A DNA stretch of 64,000 bases from Streptomyces sulfonofaciens (GTDB lineage Bacteria; Actinomycetota; Actinomycetes; Streptomycetales; Streptomycetaceae). Location: contig NZ_BNCD01000015.1 of the NCBI RefSeq assembly GCF_014656295.1, positions 62,001 through 126,000 on the forward strand, in the 5' to 3' direction. This document shows, piece by piece, positions 16,365 through 24,879 of this stretch (within the stretch, counting starts at the first letter, position 1; every line of letters begins with the position of its first letter). The notes beneath the pieces are model-generated. The model saw only the letters and a program-made list of their open reading frames with translations, did not search any database and was not told where the DNA came from. The position numbers were made by a program, and so were the translations under genes.

Positions 16365-17648
16365 ATGGGCTGGCCGAGTCTGGCCGCGGCCTTCGGGCTC
16401 CGGCCGCCGAGGGCGCCGCGCACCGCCCGGCCGCCGGGCGTCGGGACCGCCGGGCACCCGGGTGCCGGAACCGCCGGGCGCCGGGGCGCCCGGGCAGCTC
16501 GGCGGGGCGGCCTCGCCGCCGCCGCGGTCACCGCCCTCGGTGTGCTGTGCACCGGCTGCGGCGGCCAGGCGTCCGCCGCCGGCGGGGATCCGTACACCAT
16601 CGGACTCGTCACCAGCCAGACCGGCACCGCCAGCCAACTCGGCGTGGGGGAGCTGCGCGGCGCCCGGCTCGCGGTGGACCAGATCAACCGCGCGGGCGGT
16701 GTGAACGGCCACCGGCTCACCCTGCGCACCGCGGACGACCAGAGCAACCCGGCGCAGGCGGTACTCGCCGCCCGCAAGATGCTCGCGCAGGTGGGCGCGA
16801 TCATCGGCCCGTCGGTGGCCGGATCCTGTAACGCGGTCGCACCGCTGGCCACCAGCGGCCACCGCATCGACTACTGCCTCTCGCCCGGCATCCGCCCGGC
16901 GCCCGGCTCCACCACCTGGTCGTCGAGCGCCGACACCCGCGCGCTCGCCGAGCGCCTCGTCGGCTACTGGCACCGCCGCGGCATCACCCGGATCGGCCTG
17001 CTGACCACCACCGACGCCAGCGGCATCGACGGTGCCCGCGCGGTGCACGAGGCCGTCGCCAACGAGCCGGGCATGCGCCTGACCGGTGCCGCCGGCTACG
17101 ACCCCAACGCCATCTCCGTCACCCCCCAGCTCCAGGTCGCGGGCGGGGGCCACCCCCAGGCCCTGGTCGTGTGGGCCAGCGGGGCGGCGGCCGGCGTCGC
17201 CTTCAAGGGCCTCGCGCAGTCCGGCAGCACCCTGCCGGTGGCCACCACGGACGCCAACCTCACCTTCACCTTCATGCAGCGCATCGCCGAGTACGCGCCC
17301 AAGACCCTGCTCATCCCGGCCACCCGGGACTTCTGGGCCGACCAGGCGGGCGGCGGGGACGCGGCGGACCTGGTCCGCTCCTACCAGACCGCGTACCGGC
17401 ACCGGTTCCGCGAGCAGCCCGACTTCGGGCCCGGCGTGGCCTACGACGCGGTCCACCTCTTCGCGCAGGCGTTGCACAGCGCAAAGGGCGACCCGGAGGA
17501 GGCGGTCACGGAACTGAGCAGGACCAGCGCGTACCAGGGCGTGCTCGGCACCTACTCCTTCGCCCCGAGCGACCACCGGGGCCTCGGCGCCGACGACGTG
17601 GCCGTGGTGCGCGCGACCGCCAAGGGCTTCACCTACGCGGGAAGGTAG
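16365..17648 (+). CDS. branched-chain-type ABC substrate-binding lipoprotein
   Basis: A 427-residue extracellular binding protein of the LivK/aromatic-acid family. A long Arg/Pro/Gly-rich N-terminus precedes a hydrophobic segment and lipobox LCTGC near residue 64. The mature start YTIGLVTSQTGTASQLGVGE is typical for LivK-like proteins, as are QINRAGGVNGHRLTLRTADD, IIGPSVAGSCNAVAPLAT and GVAYDAVHLFAQAL. Members next to ring-hydroxylating oxygenases usually bind aromatic acids rather than amino acids. It is the first gene of a five-gene transporter operon (spacing 6 bases, then overlaps) under the IclR site. Confidence 0.9.
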   Translation: MGWPSLAAAFGLRPPRAPRTARPPGVGTAGHPGAGTAGRRGARAARRGGLAAAAVTALGVLCTGCGGQASAAGGDPYTIGLVTSQTGTASQLGVGELRGARLAVDQINRAGGVNGHRLTLRTADDQSNPAQAVLAARKMLAQVGAIIGPSVAGSCNAVAPLATSGHRIDYCLSPGIRPAPGSTTWSSSADTRALAERLVGYWHRRGITRIGLLTTTDASGIDGARAVHEAVANEPGMRLTGAAGYDPNAISVTPQLQVAGGGHPQALVVWASGAAAGVAFKGLAQSGSTLPVATTDANLTFTFMQRIAEYAPKTLLIPATRDFWADQAGGGDAADLVRSYQTAYRHRFREQPDFGPGVAYDAVHLFAQALHSAKGDPEEAVTELSRTSAYQGVLGTYSFAPSDHRGLGADDVAVVRATAKGFTYAGR

Positions 17649-17654
17649 GGGACG

Positions 17655-18533
17655 GTGACAGGCACTCTTCAGATAGTGGTCTCGGGCCTGGTGGACGGTT
17701 GCGTCTACGCCCTGATCGCGCTCGGCATGACACTCGTGTACTCGATCAGCCGGGTGATCAACCTGGCCCAGGGCGGCTTCGTGGTCCTCGCCGCGCTGAC
17801 GGCGGTCTCCTTGCAACAGCACACCGGGTGGGCTCCGCTGGCCGTCGCCGCGATCGTGGTGGTGATGTTCGCGGCGGGCCTCGCGGTGGTCGACCGGATC
17901 GTGGTGCTGCCCGGTGCGCGGCGGGCCACCCCGGACCGGATGCTGCTGGTCACCGTGGGGCTGTTGCAGGCCATCGGCGGCTTTCTGCTGCTCGTCTGGG
18001 GCAACCTCCCCTACACCATGCGGCCCTTCCCGCCCGGTGGCACCGCCGTCGCCGCAGGGGTGCGCATCAACTCCCAGTACATCTGGATCGTGGGCGTCCT
18101 CGCGCTGTCCGTCGCCACCGTGTGGGTGCTGCTGCACCGCACCCGGCTCGGTCTGGTGATGCGCGCCACCGCCGGCAATCCGCAGGCGGCCGAACTGCTC
18201 GGGGTCGACACGGACCGGATCCGGCTGATCGCCTTCAGCCTCTCCGGCGCGATGGCCGCCCTGGCCGGAACGACCGTGATCCCGGTGACCTTCCTCCAGT
18301 TCAGCACGGTCACCCCGTATGCGGTGGCCGGTTTCATCGCCGCGGTCGCCGGCGGGCTCGGCAGCAAGGCGGGAGCCGTCGTCGGCGGTCTCGTCCTCGG
18401 CCTGCTCCAGGCCGTCTTCAGCCGCTACATCAGCAGCCAACTGGCCGAGGTGGTGGCGATCGGCGCACTGATCGCGCTGCTGCTGCTCCGGCCCAGCGGG
18501 ATGTTCGGAAAGGTGAGCGAGGTACGCCGATGA
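17655..18533 (+). CDS. LivH-type ABC permease
   Basis: A 292-residue inner-membrane permease with about eight hydrophobic segments. Diagnostic LivH stretches are GLVDGCVYALIALGMTLVYS, VINLAQGGFVVLAAL and VMRATAGNPQAAELLGVDTD. The loop before the C-terminal segments (GGLGSKAGAVVGGLVLGLLQ) is the usual ATPase-contact region. It starts at GTG 17655, six bases after the binding-protein stop, and overlaps the next permease gene by four bases. It pairs with the LivM-type permease to form the channel. Confidence 0.9.
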   Translation: MTGTLQIVVSGLVDGCVYALIALGMTLVYSISRVINLAQGGFVVLAALTAVSLQQHTGWAPLAVAAIVVVMFAAGLAVVDRIVVLPGARRATPDRMLLVTVGLLQAIGGFLLLVWGNLPYTMRPFPPGGTAVAAGVRINSQYIWIVGVLALSVATVWVLLHRTRLGLVMRATAGNPQAAELLGVDTDRIRLIAFSLSGAMAALAGTTVIPVTFLQFSTVTPYAVAGFIAAVAGGLGSKAGAVVGGLVLGLLQAVFSRYISSQLAEVVAIGALIALLLLRPSGMFGKVSEVRR

Positions 18534-19552
18534 GCACCGTCCGTGTCCCCGGCCGAGGGGCCGACCAGAGCGTGCGCGGCGGCGCGGGCGCCGTGCACCG
18601 CGCGGCGCACGGCCCCGGCCGCCTGCGCGGACCGGTGGCGGCCCTCGCGGCGATCGCGGTGGCGGCGGTGCTGCCCTTCGTGGTGCCCGGCTGGGTCGGG
18701 CTGCTGGTGGTCGTCGGCGTCTTCTTCCTCGTCGTGCTCGGCCTCGACCTCCTCACCGGCCTGTCCGGTCAGGTCTCGCTCGGCCAGACGCTCTTCATGG
18801 CCCTCGGCGGCTACGGCGCGGGCCTGCTCACGTTGCGGCTGCACTGGCCCACCGCACTCGCCACCGTCGTGATGGCCCTGGTGTCCGCGCTGGTGGCGGC
18901 CGGTCTCGGCACGACGCTGCTGCGGCTGCGCGGCTACTACCTGGCGCTGGCCACCCTGGGCCTCGCGGTGATCACCGAGTCGCTGGCGAGCGGGCTCGGC
19001 GACCTCACCGGCGGGCCCTCGGGGCTCGTCGCCGTGCCGAGCCTGCAACTGGGCGGCTGGACCGTGTTCTCGGACCGCGCCAACTACTACGTCCTGCTGG
19101 TGGTCTGCGCCGCGGGGGCCTGGTTCGTCGCCGGCATCCAGCGCGGCGGTACCGGCCGGGCCCTGAGCGCCGTGGCCGCGGACACCCCGGCGGCCGCCAT
19201 GCTCGGCATCGACACCGCCCGCTACAAGACCCGGGCCTTCGTCGCCTCGGCCGTCTTCGCCTCGGTGGCGGGCAGCCTCTACACCTTCTACCTGCGATTC
19301 ATCTCACCGGACGTGATCGGCGTCACGGTCGCCTTCAGTGTGGTGATCATGCTGGCGCTCGGCGGGTCGAGGACCCTGGTCGGGCCGCTGCTCGGCGCGC
19401 TGGTCCTCCAGGGCCTGCCGCAGGCCGGGCAGACCTTCTCGCGCTGGGAACCGCTGGTCGCCGGCATCGTCCTGATCGTGGTCATGACCTATTTCCCGCG
19501 CGGACTGTGGGGCACGGCGAAGGCGCTGGCCCGGCGAAGGAGCACACCATGA
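18530..19552 (+). CDS. LivM-type ABC permease
   Basis: A 340-residue second permease of the importer. After a polar N-terminal 30 residues there are about ten hydrophobic segments. It has the family marker LTGLSGQVSLGQTLFMALGG, then LRLRGYYLALATLGLAVITE and AMLGIDTARYKTRAFVASAV, ending MTYFPRGLWG, all typical of LivM. The ATG at 18530 overlaps the LivH-type stop. Its own stop overlaps the ATPase start. Together with the two following ATPases this is a complete HAAT-type transporter. Confidence 0.9.
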   Translation: MSTVRVPGRGADQSVRGGAGAVHRAAHGPGRLRGPVAALAAIAVAAVLPFVVPGWVGLLVVVGVFFLVVLGLDLLTGLSGQVSLGQTLFMALGGYGAGLLTLRLHWPTALATVVMALVSALVAAGLGTTLLRLRGYYLALATLGLAVITESLASGLGDLTGGPSGLVAVPSLQLGGWTVFSDRANYYVLLVVCAAGAWFVAGIQRGGTGRALSAVAADTPAAAMLGIDTARYKTRAFVASAVFASVAGSLYTFYLRFISPDVIGVTVAFSVVIMLALGGSRTLVGPLLGALVLQGLPQAGQTFSRWEPLVAGIVLIVVMTYFPRGLWGTAKALARRRSTP

Positions 19553-20319
19553 GCGACACACCCCTGCTGGAGGTCAGATCGCTGAGCCGGAGTTTCGGCG
19601 GCGTGCAGGCGGTCAGCGGCGTCAGCTTCTCGGTACGGGCCGGCAGCGCCCGCGCCGTCATCGGGCCGAACGGTGCAGGCAAGACGACCGTGCTCGACAT
19701 GGTCACCGGCTTCACCAGGCCCGACGAGGGCGAGGTCCTGCTGGACGGCCGGGACATCACGGGCCTGCCGCCGCACCGGCTGCCCGGCCGCGGCCTGATG
19801 AGGACGTTCCAGTCGGCCCGGCTCGTGCCCCTGCTCACCGTCCGCGAGAACGTGATGCTCGGCGCGCACCACTTCACCCGCTCCGGCTTCCTCTGCGACG
19901 GACTGCGCCTGCCGCGCGCCCGACGCGAGGCGCGCGCCCTGCGCGGCAGGGCCGCCGCGCTGCTGGACTTCCTCGGCCTCACCGCCTTCGCCGACCGGCC
20001 CGCCGCCGATCTGCCCGCCGGCGCACAGCGCCTGGTGGAGGTGGCCCGCGGACTCGCCGGCGGCCCCCGCGTGCTGCTCCTCGACGAGCCCGCGGCCGGT
20101 CTCGACGACACCGAGACCGCGGAACTCGCCGACGTCCTGCGGGCGGTGCACACCTCCGGCGTGGCGCTCGTCCTCATCGAGCACAACATCGACCTCGTGA
20201 TGAAGGTGGGCGAGCGGATCCTCGTCCTGGACGCGGGCCGGGTCATCGCGGACGGCACGCCCGCGGACGTGCGCAGCGACCCCGCCGTCATCGAGGCATA
20301 CCTGGGAGCGACGGCATGA
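19549..20319 (+). CDS. LivG-type ABC ATPase
   Basis: A 256-residue ATPase. Walker A is IGPNGAGKTT, the Q-loop region is GLMRTFQSARLVPLLTVREN, and Walker B is VLLLDEPAAGLDDTE followed by LIEHNIDLVMKVGERILVLD. The signature is replaced by LPAGAQRLVEVARGLA: LSGGQ has become LPAGA, a noticeable divergence, though LivG proteins often have LSYGQ/LPYGD variants. ATG 19549 overlaps the LivM-type stop. It energises the importer together with the next gene. Confidence 0.9.
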   Translation: MSDTPLLEVRSLSRSFGGVQAVSGVSFSVRAGSARAVIGPNGAGKTTVLDMVTGFTRPDEGEVLLDGRDITGLPPHRLPGRGLMRTFQSARLVPLLTVRENVMLGAHHFTRSGFLCDGLRLPRARREARALRGRAAALLDFLGLTAFADRPAADLPAGAQRLVEVARGLAGGPRVLLLDEPAAGLDDTETAELADVLRAVHTSGVALVLIEHNIDLVMKVGERILVLDAGRVIADGTPADVRSDPAVIEAYLGATA

Positions 20320-21098
20320 TCCTTCAGGCGGAGCGGCTCGAAGTGCGCCACGGCGCGACCCGCGCCCTGCGCGACGTCACCTGCGAGGTCGCCGAGGGGC
20401 AGGTGCTGGCGCTGATCGGGGCCAACGGCGCGGGCAAGTCGACGCTGCTGCGGGCGCTGGCGGGACTGGACGCGGTGCGGAGCGGGGTGATCCGGCTGTT
20501 CGGCGAGGACATCACCGGGCGGAGCGCCCACGCCGTGGCCCGCCGGGGGCTCAGCCTGGTGCCGGAGGGCCGGCAGTTGTTCGCGGACCTGACGGTGCGG
20601 GAGAACCTCCAGATGGGGTGCTACCGCGCGCCCGGCGACCGGGCTGCGGCCCGGCTGCGGTTCGAGCGGGTCTTCGGCCTCTTCCCGGTGCTGCGGGACT
20701 TCGCGGAGCGCCGGGCGGGCATGCTCTCGGGCGGCCAGCAGCAGATGGTCGCGGTCGGCAGGGCCCTGATGGGCGAGCCGCGCGTGCTGCTCCTCGACGA
20801 GCCCTCGCTCGGCCTCGCGCCCGCGTACGTCGGCCAGATCCTGGACGTCGTCAGGGAACTGGCCGACACCGGGACGGCGGTCGTGCTCGCGGAGCAGAAC
20901 GCGGCCGCCGCCCTGCGCACCGCCGACCAGGGCATCGTCCTGTCCAACGGCACCGTCACCCACCGCGCACCGGCCGCCGACCTGCTCGCCGACGACGACG
21001 TGAGCCGGCACTACCTCGGCGTGGGCGGTGCGGACGACGGCGCGGCGCCGTCCCCCGCGCGCGTGCTGCCCGAAGGGCTGCGGGAGCTGCGCATCTGA
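20316..21098 (+). CDS. LivF-type ABC ATPase
   Basis: A 260-residue ATPase, second of the pair. Walker A is IGANGAGKST, followed by LVPEGRQLFADLTVRENLQM (LivF hallmark), signature LSGGQQQMVAVGRALMG and Walker B VLLLDEPSLGLAP. The end has a C-terminal extension (GGADDGAAPSPARVLPEGLR). It overlaps the LivG-type gene by four bases and is the last gene of the transporter operon. A 9-bp hairpin 60 bases downstream probably terminates transcription. Confidence 0.92.
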   Translation: MILQAERLEVRHGATRALRDVTCEVAEGQVLALIGANGAGKSTLLRALAGLDAVRSGVIRLFGEDITGRSAHAVARRGLSLVPEGRQLFADLTVRENLQMGCYRAPGDRAAARLRFERVFGLFPVLRDFAERRAGMLSGGQQQMVAVGRALMGEPRVLLLDEPSLGLAPAYVGQILDVVRELADTGTAVVLAEQNAAAALRTADQGIVLSNGTVTHRAPAADLLADDDVSRHYLGVGGADDGAAPSPARVLPEGLRELRI

Positions 21099-21157
21099 CG
21101 AGACGCGGGCGCGCGGGCAGCCGCCCCCCGCCACCGGACCGGCCGCCCGGCGGCGAC

Positions 21158-21180
21158 CCGCACGGGGCCGGCCCGTGCGG
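21158..21180 (+). terminator. hairpin terminator after the ABC operon
   Basis: CCGCACGGG (21158-21166), loop GCCGG and CCCGTGCGG (21172-21180) form a perfect 9-bp stem 60 bases after the last ATPase gene. A second GC-rich dyad follows at about 21188-21210. This splits the 329-base gap between the transporter and the oxygenase operon. Confidence 0.65.
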
Positions 21181-21331
21181 CGGCGACTCGCACGGGCCCG
21201 GCCGGGTGCGCGACCGCGGGCGCGCCGTGGCCGCCTGCGCAGGTCCCGCGCTTCTGCGCGGGCATCCTGCGTCCCTTTTGCATGTCTTGGACCGCCTTGG
21301 GGGTTAGCTGATCGGCCATGGAAGAGGGCAG

Positions 21332-21371
21332 TTGACGCCATCCGGGATCGTTGTTCTACTTGACAGAGGAC
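21332..21371 (+). promoter_or_regulatory. dioxygenase operon promoter with a possible third IclR site
   Basis: TTGACG (21332-21337), 17 bases and TCTACT (21355-21360) form a plausible promoter. Overlapping its -10, TTCTACTTGACAGAGGAC (21354-21371) matches operator 1 at 12 of 18 positions, keeping TTCT, CAGA and GA. The gene start is 21428 behind an AGGGAGGAAGG ribosome site. Confidence 0.45.
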
Positions 21372-21427
21372 ATATCTGCTCAGGAGAAAAAGTCAGCACT
21401 GGGCCCAGGTCAGGGAGGAAGGTCGCG

Positions 21428-22837
21428 ATGGACGACCATGCCGACGTCTTCGAGGACGTGCGCCGCGGGATGATCCCCGCCCACATCTACAACGACCAGG
21501 AGATCTTCGAGCTGGAGAAGGAGCGCCTCTTCAGCCGCGCCTGGATGTTCGTGGCGCACGAGTCGGAGATCCCCCAGCCCGGCGACTACGTCGTCCGGCG
21601 CGTCCTCGACGACTCCTTCATCGTCGCCCGGGACGAGCAGGGCAGCGTGCACGCCCACTTCAACATGTGCCTGCACCGCGGCATGCAGGTGTGCCGCGCG
21701 GAGATGGGCAACGCCTCGCACTTCCGCTGCCCCTACCACGGCTGGTCGTACCGCAACGACGGCCGGATCGTCGGCCTGCCCTTCCACCAGGACGCGTACG
21801 GCGGCGAGGCCGGCTTCCGGCGCAAGGGCCAGCGGCTGCTGCCCGCGCCCAGGCTGGACAGCTACAACGGCCTCGTCTTCGTCAGCATGGACCCCGAGGC
21901 GCCCGCGTTGCGCGACTACCTCGGCGACTTCACCTTCTACCTGGACTACTACACCAGGCAGAGCCCGAGCGGCATCGAACTGCGCGGCCCGCAGCGCTGG
22001 CGCGTGAAGGCGAACTGGAAGATCGGCGCCGAGAACTTCGCCGGCGACATGTACCACACGCCCCAGACGCACACCAGCGTCGTCGAGATCGGGCTGTTCC
22101 GCGAGCCGAAGGCGGAGAAGCGCAAGGACGGCTGCACCTACTGGGCGGGCCGCGGCGGCGGCACCACGTACAAGCTGCCGCCCGGCTCGCTGGAGGAGCG
22201 GCTGCGCTACGTCGGCTACCCCGACGAGATGATCGAGCGGATGAAGCGGTCCTGGTCCGCCGAGCAGTTGAGGGTGGTCGGCCAGGACGGCTTCATGATC
22301 TCCGCGGCCTCCGCCTTCCCGAACCTCAGCCTCGTGCACAACTGGCCGCGCGTCGCGGACAGCGAGGCCGTGCTGCCGTTCATCTCCCTGCGCCAGTGGC
22401 AGCCGGTCGGCAGGGACGAGACCGAGGTGCTGTCCTGGTTCGCGGTGGACGCCGAGGCGCCGGAGGAGTTCAAGAAGCTCTCGTACAAGGCCTACCTGAT
22501 GTGCTTCGGCTCGACCGGCATGTTCGAGCAGGACGACGTCGAGAACTGGGTCTCGCTCACCAACACCGCCGCCGGCTCCATGGCCCGCAGGCTGCGGCTG
22601 AACAGCCGGATGGGCATCCTCGCCGACGACACGGAGGTGGTGCCCGCCCTCACGCCCGAGCAGTTCGCGGGCCCCGGCACCGCCCGTACCGGCTACGGCG
22701 AGTACAACCAGCGGGCCATGCTGAACGAGTGGGCCGACCATCTCGCCGCCCCGGCCCGCTCGGCGACCGCGACACACGTCGGCGGCCCGGTGCCCGAGCC
22801 GTCCCGCGACCCGAACACGGTGGTGAACGGAGCATGA
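21428..22837 (+). CDS. Rieske ring-hydroxylating dioxygenase, alpha (catalytic) subunit
   Basis: A 469-residue oxygenase large subunit. The Rieske [2Fe-2S] motif is intact: Cys 81 and His 83 in MCLHRGMQVC, then Cys 101 and His 104 in CPYHGWSY, with the usual 17-residue spacing. The mononuclear iron site is GDMYHTPQTH with bridging Asp 207 and ligands His 210 and His 215. It inserts O2 into an aromatic ring to give a cis-dihydrodiol. ATG 21428 overlaps nothing and has a strong ribosome site. The beta-subunit gene overlaps its stop. The natural substrate is probably an aromatic or arylalkyl carboxylate, given the transporter, but cannot be fixed. Confidence 0.93.
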   Translation: MDDHADVFEDVRRGMIPAHIYNDQEIFELEKERLFSRAWMFVAHESEIPQPGDYVVRRVLDDSFIVARDEQGSVHAHFNMCLHRGMQVCRAEMGNASHFRCPYHGWSYRNDGRIVGLPFHQDAYGGEAGFRRKGQRLLPAPRLDSYNGLVFVSMDPEAPALRDYLGDFTFYLDYYTRQSPSGIELRGPQRWRVKANWKIGAENFAGDMYHTPQTHTSVVEIGLFREPKAEKRKDGCTYWAGRGGGTTYKLPPGSLEERLRYVGYPDEMIERMKRSWSAEQLRVVGQDGFMISAASAFPNLSLVHNWPRVADSEAVLPFISLRQWQPVGRDETEVLSWFAVDAEAPEEFKKLSYKAYLMCFGSTGMFEQDDVENWVSLTNTAAGSMARRLRLNSRMGILADDTEVVPALTPEQFAGPGTARTGYGEYNQRAMLNEWADHLAAPARSATATHVGGPVPEPSRDPNTVVNGA

Positions 22838-23472
22838 CCATCCCGAAGACACCGGCACCTGCACCGACACCGGCCTACCGCCCCGGCACCACCCCGGGCG
22901 ACACCCACTCCTCCCGCGCCGTCCTCGGCGCCGGCGCGCCCCGCACCCGGCGCACCGGGCGCACGCTCCCGTTCGGCGACGAGCGGCACCTGACGGCCCA
23001 CCGGTGGCTGGTGGACGAGGCCTACCTGCTGGACGCCCAGGAGTACGAGGAGTGGCTCACCCTGCTCACCGACGACATCCACTACGTGATGCCGGTGCGG
23101 GTGACCACCGCCCTCGGCGCCGGCTTCGACACCGCGCCCGGCATGGCCCACTTCGACGAGGACAAGTACTCGCTCAGCCGCCGCGTGGCCCGCTTCCTGA
23201 CCGAGCACGCCTGGACGGAGGACCCGCCGTCCAGGCTGCGCCACCATCTGACCAATGTGCGCACCTTCGCCACCGACGACCCCGACCACATCGTCGTCGA
23301 GTCCGGTGTGCTGCTGTACCGCAGCCGCGGGGACGTCCGCGAGGCCGCGCAGGTCTCCGCGGGCCGCGAGGACCTGCTGCGCAGGGACGCGGAAGGCTGG
23401 CGGCTCGCGCGCCGCACCATCCTCGTCGACGACTCGGTGATCCGTATGCAGAACCTGGCGGTCTTCCTGTGA
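22834..23472 (+). CDS. ring-hydroxylating dioxygenase, beta subunit
   Basis: A 212-residue small subunit of the alpha3beta3 oxygenase, with the SnoaL/NTF2-like fold. Visible family features are EAYLLDAQEYEEWLTLLTDD followed by IHYVMPVRVT, HFDEDKYSLSRRVARF, RLRHHLTNVRTFATDD and the closing DEGWRLARRTILVDDSVI-type segment ending LAVFL. The first 45 residues are a Pro/Thr-rich extension longer than usual. ATG 22834 overlaps the alpha stop (ATGA), and the TGA overlaps the following GTG. Its role is structural, with possible influence on substrate range. Confidence 0.9.
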   Translation: MTIPKTPAPAPTPAYRPGTTPGDTHSSRAVLGAGAPRTRRTGRTLPFGDERHLTAHRWLVDEAYLLDAQEYEEWLTLLTDDIHYVMPVRVTTALGAGFDTAPGMAHFDEDKYSLSRRVARFLTEHAWTEDPPSRLRHHLTNVRTFATDDPDHIVVESGVLLYRSRGDVREAAQVSAGREDLLRRDAEGWRLARRTILVDDSVIRMQNLAVFL

Positions 23473-23774
23473 ACCTGCGCTGGGAGGGAGAGGAGGAGGA
23501 CGCGCGCGCCGCCCGCGGCGCCGCGGCGCGGCGCGACGCCCTGGCGGCCCGCACCAGCGGCGAACCGCTCACCGTCGGCAACGAGTTCTCCGAGGTCCGG
23601 GTCAGCCGGGTGGAGACCCGCAACGGCTCGCGGCTGCTCATCGAGTCCACCCGCTCCGGCCAGTGGGTGGCGCTCTGCCCGCTGGAGCTGGAGGCACTGA
23701 CCTGGCAGAACACGGCCACCTTCTCGGCGATGGTCGGCCACCCCTTCGGACCGCTCCTGGAGGACGACGCATGA
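23469..23774 (+). CDS. small conserved protein of the dioxygenase operon
   Basis: A 101-residue protein starting at GTG 23469, overlapping the beta-subunit stop (GTGA) and overlapping the next ATG. The core reads GNEFSEVRVSRVETRNGSRL followed by LIESTRSGQWVALCPLELEA and LTWQNTATF. Similar 90-100 residue proteins accompany rhodococcal aromatic dioxygenases and are sometimes loosely labelled dihydrodiol dehydrogenase. No cofactor motif is visible, so that label is doubtful. The tight coupling on both sides suggests a needed subunit-like or assembly role. Function is unknown. Confidence 0.8.
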   Translation: MNLRWEGEEEDARAARGAAARRDALAARTSGEPLTVGNEFSEVRVSRVETRNGSRLLIESTRSGQWVALCPLELEALTWQNTATFSAMVGHPFGPLLEDDA

Positions 23775-24556
23775 GCGACTGGCTGGACGGGAAGAGGGCG
23801 CTCGTGGTGGGCGCGGGATCCGGCATCGGCCGCGCGGTCGTCGACGCCTTCCGGCAGGAGGGCGCGCGCGTGGCCGTCCTCGAACGCGACCCGCTCAAGT
23901 GCGACGCCCTCCGCGAGGCCGTCCCGGACACCCCGGTGACCTGCGGAGACGCCACCACCCGAGCCGCCAACGACGAAGCGGTGGCACGGGCCGTCGACGC
24001 CTTCGGCGGACTCGACGTCCTCGTCGACTGCGTCGGCGTCTTCGACTTCTACCGCGGCATCGGGGAACTGGACGCGGACCTCCTCGACCAGGCGTTCGAC
24101 GAGATGTTCGCGGTGAACGTCAAGAGCCACCTGCACACGGTGAAGGCGGCCCTGCCCGCCCTGCGCGCGTCCCGCGGCTCGATCGTCCTCACCGAGTCCA
24201 CCTCAGGCTACTTCCCCGGCCGGGGCGGGGTGCTGTACGTCTCGTCCAAGTTCGCCGTACGGGGCCTGGTCACCACCCTCGCCCACGAACTCGCCCCCGA
24301 CATCAGGGTCAACGGCGTGGCACCCGGCGGAACCCTGGGCACCGACCTGCGGGGCCTGGGCAGCCTCGGCATGGACGAGCGCAGCCTCGGGAGCACTCCG
24401 GGCCGGGCCGAGGAACTGGCCGGCCGGGTCCCGCTGCGGGTGGCGCTCTCCGGCGCCGACCACGCCTGGAGCTATGTGTTCCTCGCCTCCGACCGCTCCC
24501 GCGGCATCACCGGCACGGCCCTGCACTCCGACGGCGGCATCGGCGTCAAGGCCTGA
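23771..24556 (+). CDS. cis-dihydrodiol dehydrogenase (SDR)
   Basis: A 261-residue short-chain dehydrogenase resembling HcaB/BphB. The NAD motif is VVGAGSGIGRAVV. A Cys replaces the usual Asn in VDCVGVFDFYRGIGEL, and VFDFY is typical of BphB-type enzymes. The catalytic Ser lies in VLTESTSGYFPG, and Tyr/Lys in YVSSKFAVRGLV. The C-terminus LHSDGGIGVKA is BphB-like. It should re-aromatise the cis-dihydrodiol formed by the oxygenase to a catechol, using NAD+. ATG 23771 overlaps the previous stop. It is followed by a 125-base gap of CACCCCGCACTG-type repeats before the ferredoxin gene. Confidence 0.9.
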   Translation: MSDWLDGKRALVVGAGSGIGRAVVDAFRQEGARVAVLERDPLKCDALREAVPDTPVTCGDATTRAANDEAVARAVDAFGGLDVLVDCVGVFDFYRGIGELDADLLDQAFDEMFAVNVKSHLHTVKAALPALRASRGSIVLTESTSGYFPGRGGVLYVSSKFAVRGLVTTLAHELAPDIRVNGVAPGGTLGTDLRGLGSLGMDERSLGSTPGRAEELAGRVPLRVALSGADHAWSYVFLASDRSRGITGTALHSDGGIGVKA

Positions 24557-24681
24557 CCCGCCACCCCGCACTGCACCACCCCGCACTGCACCACCCCGTA
24601 CCGCACCCCCCCCGCACCGCGCGCACCGCACCGCCGGTGCCCGCACACGACACGCGTGCACGACGCGAAAGGAGCCGGACC

Positions 24682-24879
24682 ATGCCCGTCCTCAAGGCGG
24701 ACTTCGGCGCATGCCAGGGATACGCGAACTGCGTCGCCGGGGCACCCGACGCCTACGACATCGACGACGACGGCACCGTCGTCCTGCTCAAGGAGCGCAT
24801 CGGTGCCGAGGACCTGCCGAGGCTCCAGGAGGCCGCGCGGAGCTGCCCGGTCTCGGCGCTCACCATCGAGGACGCATGA
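24682..24879 (+). CDS. [3Fe-4S]-type ferredoxin
   Basis: A 65-residue electron carrier. Cys 11, Cys 17 (CQGYANC) and a late Cys in RSCPVSALTI form the C-x5-C...C-P pattern of actinobacterial 3Fe-4S ferredoxins that also serve P450s. It is not a Rieske-type ferredoxin. It probably passes electrons from the reductase encoded next to the Rieske centre of the oxygenase, as in the Arthrobacter/Rhodococcus phthalate-type systems. ATG 24682 has AAAGGAG upstream; the stop overlaps the reductase start. Confidence 0.92.
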   Translation: MPVLKADFGACQGYANCVAGAPDAYDIDDDGTVVLLKERIGAEDLPRLQEAARSCPVSALTIEDA

